From Rostratula benghalensis (lineage: Eukaryota > Chordata > Aves > Charadriiformes > Rostratulidae), in assembly GCA_013399305.1 (NCBI GenBank), contig VXAI01000049.1, positions 774,482 to 838,481 on the forward strand: a DNA stretch of 64,000 bases, read 5' to 3'. Below the pieces are notes generated by a model, which ran no database searches, was not told where the DNA came from, and worked only from the letters and a program-made list of their open reading frames with translations. The position numbers were made by a program, and so were the translations under genes. How positions within the stretch are numbered: position 1 is the stretch's first letter; every line of letters starts with the position of its first letter. Of the stretch, positions 12,380 to 23,954 are shown piece after piece.

Positions 12380-12600
12380 ACATTAAATATCATGCAAAAT
12401 AATAGATTAGAATCCAAATTAACATTAGGCTATTAGCCTAAAGCTACTAAAGCAGTGGCTGAACTTTGCAGAAGGATTTTAATAGAGCTTTGACTGCCTC
12501 TATCATGGATCTTTTACATTAAATTTACATTAAACACATTATTAAGCAAAGCAATAATCCTGTGACATAACTCTGATTAATACTGTGAAGTATTGTGCAA
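12380..12600. promoter_or_regulatory. Possible AT-rich conserved non-coding element
   Basis: This segment is dense in TAAT/ATTA cores and has little low-complexity sequence apart from a perfect 11-bp tandem duplication TTTACATTAAA at 12513-12534. The look is that of homeodomain-rich vertebrate non-coding elements, but AT-rich DNA yields such cores by chance. Inference only. Confidence 0.18.
12513..12534. repeat. Perfect 11-bp tandem duplication
   Basis: TTTACATTAAA occurs at 12513-12523 and again at 12524-12534 without a spacer or a mismatch. This is consistent with replication slippage or a micro-duplication. Confidence 0.9.
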
Positions 12601-14079
12601 TGAACTTGGAGGGAAAGTTCATTCTTTCTGTTTTGATTATCATTTAAAGAGACAAACCAGGTTCATATATCTGTGGCATTCTCCATTTGGCAACAACTCT
12701 GACCCTGACAGTAGCAGGAGCCACCCCTGTGAAAGGCCAGATTTTCCGAGGGGCCCAGTACCTGAGAGCTTCCCCAAATGAGCACTGAAAAGGATTTTAA
12801 CACAGCTAACAAAGTGGCTGGCCTTTTTCCATACAACCCTTCAGTCCAGGTACACAGAATGTCCATTTGTGAGTGGAACTTTGCTTATCAGTCTCATGAA
12901 AGGAACAACGTCCTGACCTTTTTCAGTGGGCTAGGTTAGGACTGGAGAGTTAGATTCTTAGTAGTAACAAATTAATACTGAAAACTAACCTAGTCTGATG
13001 CAATTGTAAGTAAACACCGCTGTGGTCCAAGGAATTGTTGTCCAAAAGTGTAATGCTTAGTGGATTTTGAAGAGGTTGAGAACCACTGGCCTGGTCTTTT
13101 GGTGCCTCCTAATGAGATACGCGAGCAGCCAGTAAACCTTGCAGGAAACCATCTGCTGAAAGAGGAGTGCTCATAAATTTCAGCCTTCTGGGATTAAGAT
13201 GACTCCCTGCAACTCAGATACAATCAACCTAGAGGCGAATTTATGGCTTAAAGCACTTGTTTGGCAGTAGATGCCAAAGTCTCTCAAAAGATAGAGCATG
13301 GCTGATGCTGTCAGCGCTCCGGCAGAGGCGTGTTAGGAAGCTGAGAACCTGCTTCTGTAGGAGGGACTCCTGAAGGAGAGAGACCATGGGATGAAAATGC
13401 TGGAGCAGGACTGCTCCCAAGCCACCGAGATGGCAGTGGTTTCTGCATGTGCACCAAGTGACCTTCAGGCTGGGGAACTCAGGGGACAGAAATACAAGAG
13501 CCTTGAGATGTTAGCAGCCAAAGGGGTTAAAAAAAGCTCAACAGAAACCCTGTCTAAATGCTTCGATTTAATTTTAATCCTCGTCCAGATCTGGGCCTGA
13601 CACCCTGGGCTGAAATGGGTCACACATATATCCAAGATCTGTATCACCAGAGGGCAGTGCTAAACTGGGAACTAAAATTTTATTTTGATGTGCAATTCAT
13701 GTGTATGGAGAAAAGCTGCTTTTGTTCTGCTTCATATATTCCCATTTACAAATATATTTATTGAAACTAGTGCGTGCCTGGTTTTAGAAGCAATGAGAAA
13801 CATGATGCTTTTAATTGGAGAACTGAAAAATGTTACTTGTTGGAGTTGAGAAGAGAGATTTTGCTCTCAGTTGCACAAGTCCTGAAAGATATTTTGTTAG
13901 TGTTTCTCCCTAAGAACATACCAGGATTCAAACCCAAATTATTTCACATTTTCTGGGCTTAGCCTCCTCAGCAGGCCAGGTTCTCTGTCTCAGGTGCCCG
14001 GAAAAGGCTCTGTCCCCGGTGTGTGCTGTTTCTCAGAGGACAGAACGGTCCTGCTTTAGGAGCAGTGGCCTGTGTCACA

Positions 14080-14340
14080 CACAGAGACACGGCACACAAA
14101 GAGTTACTGCCATTTGCATCAAAATGCCAGTAAAGTGCAAACGCCGCTTCATTAATATGGATGAAGCACGCAGGATATTTACAAATTGCACAAAGCCCCC
14201 TCCCCCCGTTTAAAAATATATGTCTTTGATGGGAGTCACACCGCTGTTGTGTTATGGGAAGCAGTTTCTGATACTGGCATAACATGGCGTGACAATAAGT
14301 AAATATAATGGTTGTCTTCATCTCCGGTGACACGGGAGCT
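14080..14340. promoter_or_regulatory. Possible conserved non-coding element with POU octamer
   Basis: A perfect POU octamer ATTTGCAT lies at 14112-14119, followed by CATTAATATGG near 14150 and a forkhead-like ATATTTACA near 14175. Several CpG sites are retained in the segment, which is uncommon in surrounding AT-rich DNA. Open frames on both strands (14019-14213 plus, 13968-14333 minus) show no domain. I infer possible enhancer DNA; alignment has not been done. Confidence 0.25.
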
Positions 14341-15383
14341 GAGGTTGGGTACTGACAGTAACAGATGTAGTGGTGGATATTAGTTGAAATGAACTCCAGT
14401 CTAGTATATCACCCTAATAGGCTTTGTCAATATGAAGCATGCTCTAAAAGAGGGGACTTAAATCTGCATGAGGAAGGGAAAAAAAGGGTCAGATTGAAAA
14501 GGATGTGTCTTCCGTGGCGATATGAGGCTTCTGCCTTTCCGGGAAGCGTGATGCTCCCTACACGGGAAATAATGCGAGTATGAAGCATTATTTGAAGTAT
14601 TTTACTAACGAGGGACTGTTTTCTCATTAGGCTGTGATAATGGGAAAGGCGATGCATCTGTGGAAATACTAGGAATCAAAACTGTGGTCTAGTACACAGT
14701 AAAACCATGTAAAATTATGTCAGGCATTAAGGCTTACTCATAATACAGCACATACGAGTAAATCTGTAGAGGCTTATGCACAAAAAATGATGCTTATCTT
14801 TCTTTCACACTTGTGAATCACCCACACGAGAGCGTATTTTGTCATGAGCTAAATGAAATATAAAGTCTTTTTCTGGATATTATGCATTAATTTTTCTGTT
14901 ATGAAAAATAGAGTATCCACAGCTAGGTTAGAAAATGAATTACATCAACTTCACTTAAAGCTTAAAGGCATTTATTTAAAAATACTGCAATCTAATTCAA
15001 GAACACAGTGCTGTGGTGTTGTAGCTGTTCAGCCTCACAGCAATCAACTCATCTTTTCATGAAGAATTAAATTCCTGACCAATCCTGCAGATTAAAACAA
15101 TATAATGAGGAATGGATCATTTATATATACTTTTTTTAAAAACATTCTTATTACTATCATAAACCTAAATATCAAACTGTAATTTTATAAGTGTTCAGAT
15201 TGTTCAGCTCCACTTTTTGAAGAACGAGAATTTGGAGAGTTGGGTGGTCTGTGTTTTATTTTAATAAGAGGCAAAGCTATATTTTTCCATGGATTAAGTC
15301 CAACACAGAGAGAACTGTCAGTGTGAAAACAATAGAATTTATCTCCACTGATGTAGCTTGACATATGAACAAGAGCCTGAATT

Positions 15384-15397
15384 GTTGCCATGGCAAT
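15384..15397. promoter_or_regulatory. RFX X-box-like palindrome
   Basis: GTTGCCATGGCAAT matches the known palindromic RFX X-box GTTGCCATGGCAAC at 13 of 14 positions; its core TTGCCATGGCAA (15385-15396) is a perfect 12-bp palindrome. RFX dimers bind such sites at ciliary gene promoters and in enhancers. The surrounding 15180-15500 is free of known repeats. No promoter or first exon was identified beside it. Confidence 0.4.
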
Positions 15398-17594
15398 AAA
15401 TGTGTAGGACTTATGCATGCATTTTCTGCTATAGGATTTTGATTAATGGCATTGACTAAATAGTCTGAAGTAGAAGAAACGCTGCAGCAGGCCTGAGAAT
15501 GGGGATGGCCTGGAATGGGTATGCACACCCTACTGCACACTTTTTCTGGTAAAATAAACTCCGGTTGAAGCTGGAGTTGTCAAGTCTCCAGTAAAGTATG
15601 AATCGAGGATTTAACACTTAGGCTTAGTGTGAGAATTTAAAATGAGAAGACAGTCTCTTGAACGTGAACTGTATTGAAAGGCTTCTCTATTTTCATGGAA
15701 GGTATTTCTTCCTTTGGGATGAATGGTTTGAGTGATACAAATAGTCCTTTGCCATCTTTAGTGGCTGTGGGCTCAATACGGGGCTCGGCTCAGAAGACAA
15801 GAAAGTGTCCAGCTTTGATTCGTTCATTAAGGTGTTGAAGGAGGGGAAAGGAGTGTGTCTGTGTCCTACTTTGCCAGGGTCTTCACTGGGAATAGGGAAA
15901 AGTGGTTTTGTGGGACTTGTGCAAGGTGCAGAGCACCTTGTGGGAGGAGGCCTGATTAAAGGAGTGGTCAGAACTTACCAGAAAGGACCCTAAATTACAC
16001 ATCCTTTGAATTCAAGTAGATCTGGTTGAAAATAATAGATGTGTATGGTTTGTCTGTATTTGTATGGACGGGTGTACTTAGCTATAGTGCATTTATACTA
16101 AATACGTTTATTGTCAAAGAAATGGGAAGTTCTAACTAGTGTTTTGCAGGCTGTACCTACTCTGTTGGGTTGTGGTTTTTTCTGAAGTGCATATGATTAC
16201 TAATTACTTGTATATGTGGGATTTAAAAATAAATTAGAGAACTTTGCAAACAAATTCAAACAATTCTAAAAATCACTGAAAGGCAAAAGGTCTTTCTCAT
16301 TTAGAATATGAAGACACTCATTCTTTACATGATTTTAAATATATTTTCTTCCTATATTTGTTCATTATAAGAGCTATTTGTGTTTAATCAAGGGTTCAGC
16401 TCTTCTCCAGCTCATCATCTGTTCCTAATCAACCCTGTCAAGGAATCAGACTGCTGAATTTGTGATATTGCTATCATTTCTATGGTAATAGGATAGTTGA
16501 TGAGCACAGTGTTGTTGCCTCATTGTAGGATCAGGGAAAAGAAAGACCGGAGTGTGTGGGAGGCAGAGTTAACAGGGAAGCAAGTGTCTTTATTTGGAGA
16601 AAGCAGGAGCATGGGAAATGATGGCCAATTAAAGGTATTTTTCTGAAAGGCTTCCCTTCTGATTTGCCTCAATGTGAAGTTTTCTATTATTTTATAAGCT
16701 CATCAGTACCTTTGGAATACTTAGAGAAACTAATTAATAATGTTTCAATACATTTGCCTTTATACCTTGGGTCATGATCTCTTCATATGTGCTTCAGTAA
16801 TTGCTCTTTGCAAACTTTTAAGGCAAGACGAATTAATTACTTTCAAGTTTTAAAAACCTGTGTTTACCTGATCCTCATGCTCCCAGTCTCTTACTGGCAT
16901 CATCTCCCTCACATTGGCACATTTTTCTCCCCAGTGGGACATGGTAGTGGAAGAATGTTCCTTGCAGTGCAGCCAGTTTTCCTCTGATGCAGCAGTGAGG
17001 GTGGTCGATTTTTGTGCTCAAAAACCTGGAATTGGAGGGAAAAGCTTTTTAAATTGAGACTGTCACATTGCCCCACAACACCCCAAATCTGGCACAAAGA
17101 TGTTTTAGGCTGCGCCTGGTGAAACTGAAGCCGTGCATGGGAGATCCTGTCATGTAGGACAACGAGCCTCAAACTGGGAGGGGAACATACTTTCTTGCAG
17201 ACTTTGATGCAGCTGGTCCCATCTTCCCCAAAGCTGTGGGGTCCTCAAAAATCAATCCTGCGTTGATCCTTTTCAGTACCTACTTGATACCAAATACTGG
17301 TTTGCATTATTTTAAGTGGTCTAAAAATGATCCTTAGCAGAAAAAGTGGCTGGAAGAGCTCATGGTTGTGCATGAGAGCAAATTAGCTCAGTCCGTAGTT
17401 TGGTCTCAGATTCTTCCTTCACACTAAACTACTGCAGGAGTGGCTCCAGAAGCATTTTCTGTCATCACTCATTAGCCAAATGCCACTCTATCCTGGAATA
17501 TAAACATCTTGCCTTGGTTTAGAATACCTTTGTCACTTTTCAGCTGAATTGCAGGAGTGGAGGTGAAATCTTCAGCGCTATGTTTCTTTAACAG

Positions 17595-17732
17595 ATGAAC
17601 TTTCCACAGTCAGGATTGAAAGCAGGCAGTTGGAGAAGACTGTATTTTCTCCATAGCTGGTCCGGACTGTGCTGTGAACTCCCTAAAGCAAAAAACTCGA
17701 CCAAAACTCCTACCTACTGCTCAAAGTGCAAG
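17595..17732 (+). other. Exon-like segment (138 bp), unconfirmed
   Basis: A good splice acceptor, TGTTTCTTTAACAG, ends at 17594, and a strong donor, AAG followed by GTATGT, follows 17732. The 138 bases between are 46 codons, open in one frame, beginning with ATG and ending with YCSKCK. I recognise no protein family; the two cysteines near the end could suggest a zinc-binding turn but this is thin. Splice-like pairs of this quality occur by chance in tens of kilobases, so it may be nothing. A plus-strand coding or lncRNA exon is the alternative. Confidence 0.2.
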
Positions 17733-19861
17733 GTATGTTTTGTTTGTTTGAGGTTTTTTTTTTTTTTTGACCTTAACTCCATTAAGTCACACAGAGCCCA
17801 AAAACAAAGACTCAACAAAAACAAAAAAAATCTTTCCTGAAATAAGCTTAATTGTGTTTTAATGTATCACTGGATACAAAAATAGAAAAACCTACAGGGA
17901 CACAAATGAATTTTCTTGATAAGCAGGTTTCGGTACTTTCCAATTATGTTGCCACGTGGTTCTTTCTGCCTTTAAATCAATGGGGCTGCAATTCAAGGTA
18001 TTTACTTAAGTGCTGTCAGATAAGAATGCAGAATCAAGGCCTTGTGAATCATTAGCATCCATGCAGTTATTATTTAGAAGTTAAATCCTTGTTCACAATC
18101 ACAACTAGTAACTGGTGCCGTGTCTAAAGTCCCTTATGAAAGCCGGATATCCATTGCCTCTGCACCATCTAAAATGCATAGCTGTGAGGCCTACCTACGG
18201 AATAGGGAGTTTGATCTCAGATCAAATAGATCACTCGCTGGAAAATCAAGATCCTAAATTTTTGATGGAACTGGGTTTAGCTAATACACCTGCATTTTAT
18301 TCATGGAAGACCTGATTTTTAAAGGAATTAAAAGGTAGAAACACACGCAAGTATCTCTAAAAATTCCAGTCGCCACCCATTTTCATGTAAAAAAAAATTA
18401 AATTAAAACTAGTTTTAACTCAAGCTCCTGAAAGTGTTGTAGCACACCTATGAGATGCATACATAAAAAGAATATGTGAAAAATTAGCATGGAAGAAGAA
18501 AGATCACTGCTTATTTCAAGCTGATGTTTGAGGCAAGGAGCTAGCCAAAGGAGTGTACTCTAGGGGAAATTCAGATTTAAAAGGTTTGTTGTATCCAGAA
18601 TTCACTCATCCCTGGCTGTACTTGTGTTAGTTACATGTACTCTATCTTTACATGGAAAGGTTTGTTTGTGACTCACGCAAACACCTGTGGACAGAAGGAC
18701 ATTAGACCAAAGCGGAACATCTTATTCAAAGAGAGACCAACTCAAGCCGTGCCTTGCCCAGATGTTCTCTCTGGACATGCCTTTGGGCAGTTCTTTGCTC
18801 TTCAGGGTTGTTGCCTACTGGCACCTTTTAAATAAGAAAAGTTCACCAAAGGTTGAATAGGGTGGGGATGGCAGAAAACCATTGTCCAGCGTAACCCTGG
18901 GTGTAGGAGGACCCAGGTGTGCCTGCAGTATAACTCGAGTCTGTTCCCTGCAAAATCCAGCTTCCTGTAAAGAAGCAGCTTTTGGAACCCCACCACCCTT
19001 TAGTGCCAATGTCTATTGGTTCTGATGCAGTTTTCTCTAAGCAGACATATTAAGAGACAAAGGCTTCTAGGATTCAACTGTTTGGCACTCTCATATGGGT
19101 CTATGTGAACACACAGCTTTGTGGATAGAAGGAGAAACAGAAACATATGATTAAAAGACAATGAGGAGTAAAAAGGGGAATAGTTTTAAAAATCTAGCAA
19201 TTTATCCTTTGAAAGTAATTTTCCATGCATATAATCAAGAAAACAGGACAAGAAAATAGAAATGTGTGATTCTTACTAGTGCATAGGATTATTTTTCCAG
19301 ATCTTTTTTTCACCACTGAAATAGATTACTGCGAGTCTGTGAATTTTCCTGGGTGAGAGCTTCCTGTGAAAGTATTTCCTTTCTGAAGCCAAGTAAATAT
19401 ATGCTGGAAAATTACCCTGTTTATTGCTACTGATGATGTCTGCCTAGTGAAAATGTTTTTTAATTGCCCTTGCCTTTTAGACAGGCAGTTCTTATCATAT
19501 CACATTATCATGTAATCTTCCAGGGCCTATGATATGGCATATGGGTGTATTAGTGGGTAACGACTGAAGTGACAGAGTTTTAACTATAGTTAGAGCTAGT
19601 CAAGATGCTCACAGCCTTTAGGATCACCATGGATGATCAGTTTGAGAGCTAATGATTCCTATTTTTGCAATGCACACAGCTACCCTCAGCAATGTTCACA
19701 CTTTGGTGCGGTCTTTTATACCTCTAAGTGAAATGAAATGTTAAATTGCATATAGTAATCACATACAGTGTAAATTTTATACAACAACAGCTTTTAATAA
19801 TAGATTTTTCTATTTAAGGAAGTACTTTTGATCCAGTCTTACCAAACAAAAGGGTCTGCCT

Positions 19862-19907
19862 TAAAAAAAAAAACAAACAAACCAAACAAAAAAACCCCTA
19901 AAAAAAA
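19862..19907. repeat. A-rich low-complexity patch
   Basis: A run of A is followed by CAAACAAACC-type units and further A runs. It is simple low-complexity DNA with no direct-repeat flanks that I could see. Confidence 0.85.
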
Positions 19908-20889
19908 AGCTGTTTCATTTTATATTGGAAAAATACAATGTGACATCTGGAGAATAAATTGTTCAGTCAGCCAGAAATACGCCTTGTAAAAATTGCTTAG
20001 GTTTCTGTAACAAGATTATTTACTGCGACTGTTCACCTATAATACAGCACACTTCTGAAATGGACCTTTTATGAAACACATCAAGCACTGTGGAAATGTA
20101 TTCAGTGCATTAATCTACAACACTACACACTTTACAACACTTTTAGAACAGATTTTGAAACTCGGGCCATCTAATGAGACAGAAAGTTGTTTCTGTATAT
20201 TCATTCCAGTCACGTTTTATGCTGAGCCCTCGGGGTATTTAACATAACGCAATAGGTTTTTTAGAAAATACAAACAAACAAAATGTATTACTTTTCAGAT
20301 GACTAGCGAGCTCAGACTGTTCTCTGCAGATATTTCCCTTGCCTATGTGTAAGGCAAATGCCACGTGTATCTTCTGCTCTAGAGCTTTATAAATATTTAA
20401 AGCACCTCAAAATGCTTCAGTTTCTAATCATGGCTTTGTGTAATTAATGGCAACAAGCTGATTACAATTGTGGTAGAGCCCAGTGTAGGGGCCTGTGTTG
20501 GAGAGGGTAGAACTGATTTGGGGTGTCTCTAGGTGTCTCCAGTGAAGTGACATCAAAAAATGGAAGCAATAACAAGGATGCACTTGTGCCTTATTTTCGG
20601 CAGTAGGTCTGCAAGGAGCCGCGTGTTTGCTGTGACAAGGTGTGATTTCTAACTCTGACAGCATAAGTAAAGGCAGGATGAAAGCTGATTCAGGAAATAT
20701 CCAGATGTAACAACGAAATTCAACTAAATTCTATCAGTGGTATGTGCAAATAGCTCCTGTCTGCATGCCAAGCAAGATGGCAATGATGCCACATTTATGT
20801 TGGCCTGTGGCAGGTTACAAAGGAGCTGGAAGGGTGTAGGAGAGGTTTCTTGAAAAGTGATTGGTAAATCACTGCATTCAAACAGCGAG

Positions 20890-21245
20890 ACAGACGCCGA
20901 GTTAGGCTTTTAATGCAATGGAATAAATGATGGTCACACAAGAAGGTATCCTTCTGTTTCTAAACCCGGAGGGCGGCCTGGAATCGCTGCCGTGCCGGCG
21001 AGCATGAAGAGTATTCTCTTGACTGGTAATAACATTACATGAATCACACGTTGAGAATGCTTGATGCAGACATTGGGTCTGCCATACTTTGGCAAGTCAG
21101 ATTGTCCCAAAACAACATTTCTTCTCAACAAATCCATTATAAAAATGAGAATCAAGATCATAAAATTCCTGAGCTGTCAATTGTCATTAAGGATGTAGGT
21201 CGTAAGAGAAACCAGCTGGAGCATAAGAATGCAGCACAAAAGCTA
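20890..21245. promoter_or_regulatory. Possible conserved non-coding element
   Basis: The stretch begins with a CpG-containing part (20945-21005, including GGAGGGCGGCCTGG and GCCGTGCCGGCGAGC) and passes into AT-rich DNA with AACAACATTTC and GTCAATTGTCATTAAGG. It has no recognised repeat and no low complexity. Abutting GC-rich and TAAT-rich parts are common in developmental enhancers. Open frames (20934-21161 minus, 21039-21257 plus) show no domain. Inference only. Confidence 0.22.
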
Positions 21246-23114
21246 TATAAAAAGTAAAATACACCTTATAAAAGGTACATAAAAATGCACATATTTTTTT
21301 CAGTTTAACTTTCCCTCTGTTCCACCAACGTGGTTTATAGGAAGATCTCGGCACAGGTAAGCCATAGGTCTACCTCCAGGCTTTGGGGTATGCATTTAAG
21401 TCTGTCCGTGTTTCCTGCCAGTTTGAGTTGCTCATTATGAATATCAGACCAAAATGCTCATCATTTTTACATCATAGGATATCAACTTGGAGATTGCAAC
21501 CATGGCTGGCAATTACTTCCAATACTTTATAGCAAGATATTGCATTTTCTTTGTTGCAAGCTGACAGTACCATATGGAGAAGGCTAAAATTCACCGACTG
21601 GAGGAAATGAACTATCAGTTCTTGAATTTTTAGTTTTGTTACTGACTCAGTGACTGGTCTACGATAACTTGCTTATCGTCTTGGTACTATATTAATGTAG
21701 CTTGGCTTATACAGTGACTTGTACAAGCTTGACTTGCACTGTGTTTTTCATGCATAAACTACTGCATTGGTGGTTTTGCTTTTATTTATATTAAACCAAA
21801 CCTTTATTAGGAAATAGAAGGAATTTATGGCAGCATGTGGTAATTGGGAGATATTATCAGCCAGAAATTGTCACCTGTCTTCTTGCTTTCAAAGATATTT
21901 CTTAATGTTTCTTCTGTGTCTTGCCACTTAAAATTAAATCATTCCAAGATTGTGAAGTATTTTTCTTTAGAAGCCTTCTGATGTTGTCATTTTTGTCAGT
22001 CTTCAGATGTTCAATTTTTGCAGTGCTCCTGATTTCCTGCAGATTTTATTCTTTCTTCTCAGACTGATTCATGTCATTTTCTAGAAGCAGTGTCTACTGC
22101 ATGTTTACTTCTTCTGTCACCAGAATACCCATGCCGTTAGAAGTCATACTGTTTCCTGTAATAACCTCTGCTATCTTTGTACTTAAAAATGTAATAACTT
22201 ATCTCAACTGCTGTTACAACATTCCTTTTATTTTCCACCTTGATTTTGCTTGATTGCTTTTACACTCTGCTCCATTTTGCAGTATTGGCTCTTTATCTGT
22301 CTTCTGTGTCTTATTTATAGTTTTGACTAAATTTTTCTTTCACAGCCTTGATTTTTCCTTATACACAATGACTTTGGGCTGATTGTTAGCTGAGATATAT
22401 ATGGAGAATTAAGCATGGGCTAACATATGCTGCATGTAATCATGCATGGAAATGAATGATATGTTGCATGTTATATAATGTATATCTTAACAGAGTAAAG
22501 AATGAGGAATAAATACAAGATAAAGAATAAAGCAATGTCTGTACCCAATACCTACTTTGATTGTCAATGTAGCAATTAGAGAACTGCATCAAAACCAACT
22601 CAGGGAGAGAAGTGCTACCACTTCATGTAGAAATTCTATTAGTCCCCTTACCTCTCCAGCTAAAGTTTCCCTGAGGACTACTGTGTTTCTCAACTTACGT
22701 GCCTCAGCGGTTGGTGCTGTTGCTGGGGGCAGCCCTGGGAATTGTGTCAATAAGCTAAGAAACACGGTGGGTATAAGAGCTAAAAAGAATGTAAAAAGTT
22801 ATTCTCTTGCTATTTAAATTTTACCGGATTTGGGATTTGATCTTTCCATCTATGGCAGGAGTTCCAGCTCCATTACAAACCCCCTCACAAAGAGGTACAA
22901 TGTGTCTCCCCCTGGTCCTCTATGGTACGCTGAAGAGAGCCCAGCTCTTCCTGCCCTGTGGGAGAAGCATCAGGGCAGCCCCTTGGCCTGTCACCAATCC
23001 AGACCTTTTTCTACTGCTTTTCAGACTCGAGTAAATCAACTGTTTAAACATCTGATCAGCAAGCTACCTATGAAATACGATGATACGAGGCAGAGTGAAT
23101 AGAGGGAGTGGAGT

Positions 23115-23954
23115 AGGGCCCCAGATATTACTGATGTCCTGCACTTGGGTCACCCCAACCCCCTGCAGCGCTACAGGCCTGGGGCAGAGTGGCTGGAGCT
23201 GCCTGAAAGAGAAGGACCTGGGGGTGTTGGTGACGGTGGGCTGACCAGGAGCCAGCAGTGTGCCCAGGAGGACAAGAAGGAACAGTGTGGCCTGTATCAG
23301 GAACCCAGGAGGCCAAGAAGGAACAGTGTGGCCTGTATCAGGAACCCAGGAGGCCAAGAAGGAACAGCGTGGCCTGTATCAGCAACAGCGTGGTGAGTAG
23401 GACTCGAGAGGTGACCGCCCCCCCGGTACTGGGCACTGGTGAGGTCCATCTTGAGGGCTGTGTCCGGTTTTGGGCCTCTCACCACAGAAAAAGGCATTGA
23501 GGTGCTGGAGCAGGCCCGGAGAAGGACAGAGCAGCTGGCGAGGGGTCTGGAGAATGTGTCTGATGAGGAGAGGCTGAGGGAGCTGGGGGTGTTCAGCCTG
23601 GAGGAGGCTGAGGGGAGACCTTCTTGCTCTCTCCAACTCCCTGAAAGGAGGGGTAGCCCGGCGGGTTTGGTCTCTTCTCCCAAGTCACAGGCCATGGGAC
23701 AAGAGGAAATGCCCTCCATTTGGAGCAGGTGGGATTCAGATTGGAGATCAGGAACAATTTTTCCACAGAAAAGGTTCTTCAGCCTTGGAATGGGCAGCCC
23801 AGGGAAGGGGTTGAGGCACCATCCCTGGAGGTATTCAAAAGACATAGTGCTTAGAGACACGGTTTAGTGATGGGTTTTTGTCAGAGTCAGGCTGATGGCT
23901 GGGCTTAGTTGATCACAAAGGTCCCTTCCAGCCTAGACAATTCTATGATTCTAT
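23115..23954 (+). mobile_element. CR1 LINE, longest copy in window (group B)
   Basis: The copy begins near GATGTCCTGCACTTGGGTCA and CTACAGGCCTGGGGC, within the ORF2 C-terminal region. It shows EGPGGVGDGG where the family has a KDLGVLVD-type motif, then VSRTREV, RLRELGVFSLEEAE, and ends ATTCTATGATTCTAT. Open frames at 23145-23396, 23258-23500 and 23439-23867 are fragments of one disrupted ORF2 end. An internal 41-bp tandem array sits at 23263-23395. The 187-codon minus-strand frame at 23297-23860 is the antisense of this element, not a gene. The 3' end is similar to the copy at 46169-46656. Confidence 0.95.
23263..23395. repeat. 41-bp tandem array inside a CR1
   Basis: A 41-bp unit beginning CAAGAAGGAACAGTGTGGCC starts at 23273, 23314 and 23355; the third is diverged at its end. 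The last bases of a unit (CCCAGGAGGA) also precede the first copy at 23263. In intact CR1 the sequence equivalent to one unit occurs once. Because 41 is not a multiple of three, each copy is read in another frame, so the same peptide shows up in different frames. This points to a local duplication after insertion. The first two units are almost identical, so the duplication looks fairly recent compared with the element. Confidence 0.93.

Larger units (their letters stand above)
12601..17594. other. Unique non-coding sequence with several motif-rich stretches
   Basis: No gene was recognised. Open frames here are up to 121 codons (13968-14333 minus) and lack any domain. The stretches 14080-14340 and 15180-15500 are described separately as possible regulatory DNA. 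The remainder is ordinary sequence. Confidence 0.5.
17733..23114. other. Unique AT-rich non-coding sequence
   Basis: A T run follows the exon-like segment (about 17755-17770), and an A-rich CAAA-type low-complexity patch lies at 19862-19907. The stretch 20890-21245 looks regulatory and is described separately. No gene or recognised interspersed repeat; frames are at most about 90 codons and featureless. Confidence 0.5.

Noticed and set aside
23297..23860. 187-codon open frame on the minus strand, the longest in the window
   Set aside because: It is exactly antisense to the CR1 copy at 23115-23954 and its residues reflect that DNA; no domain is seen.
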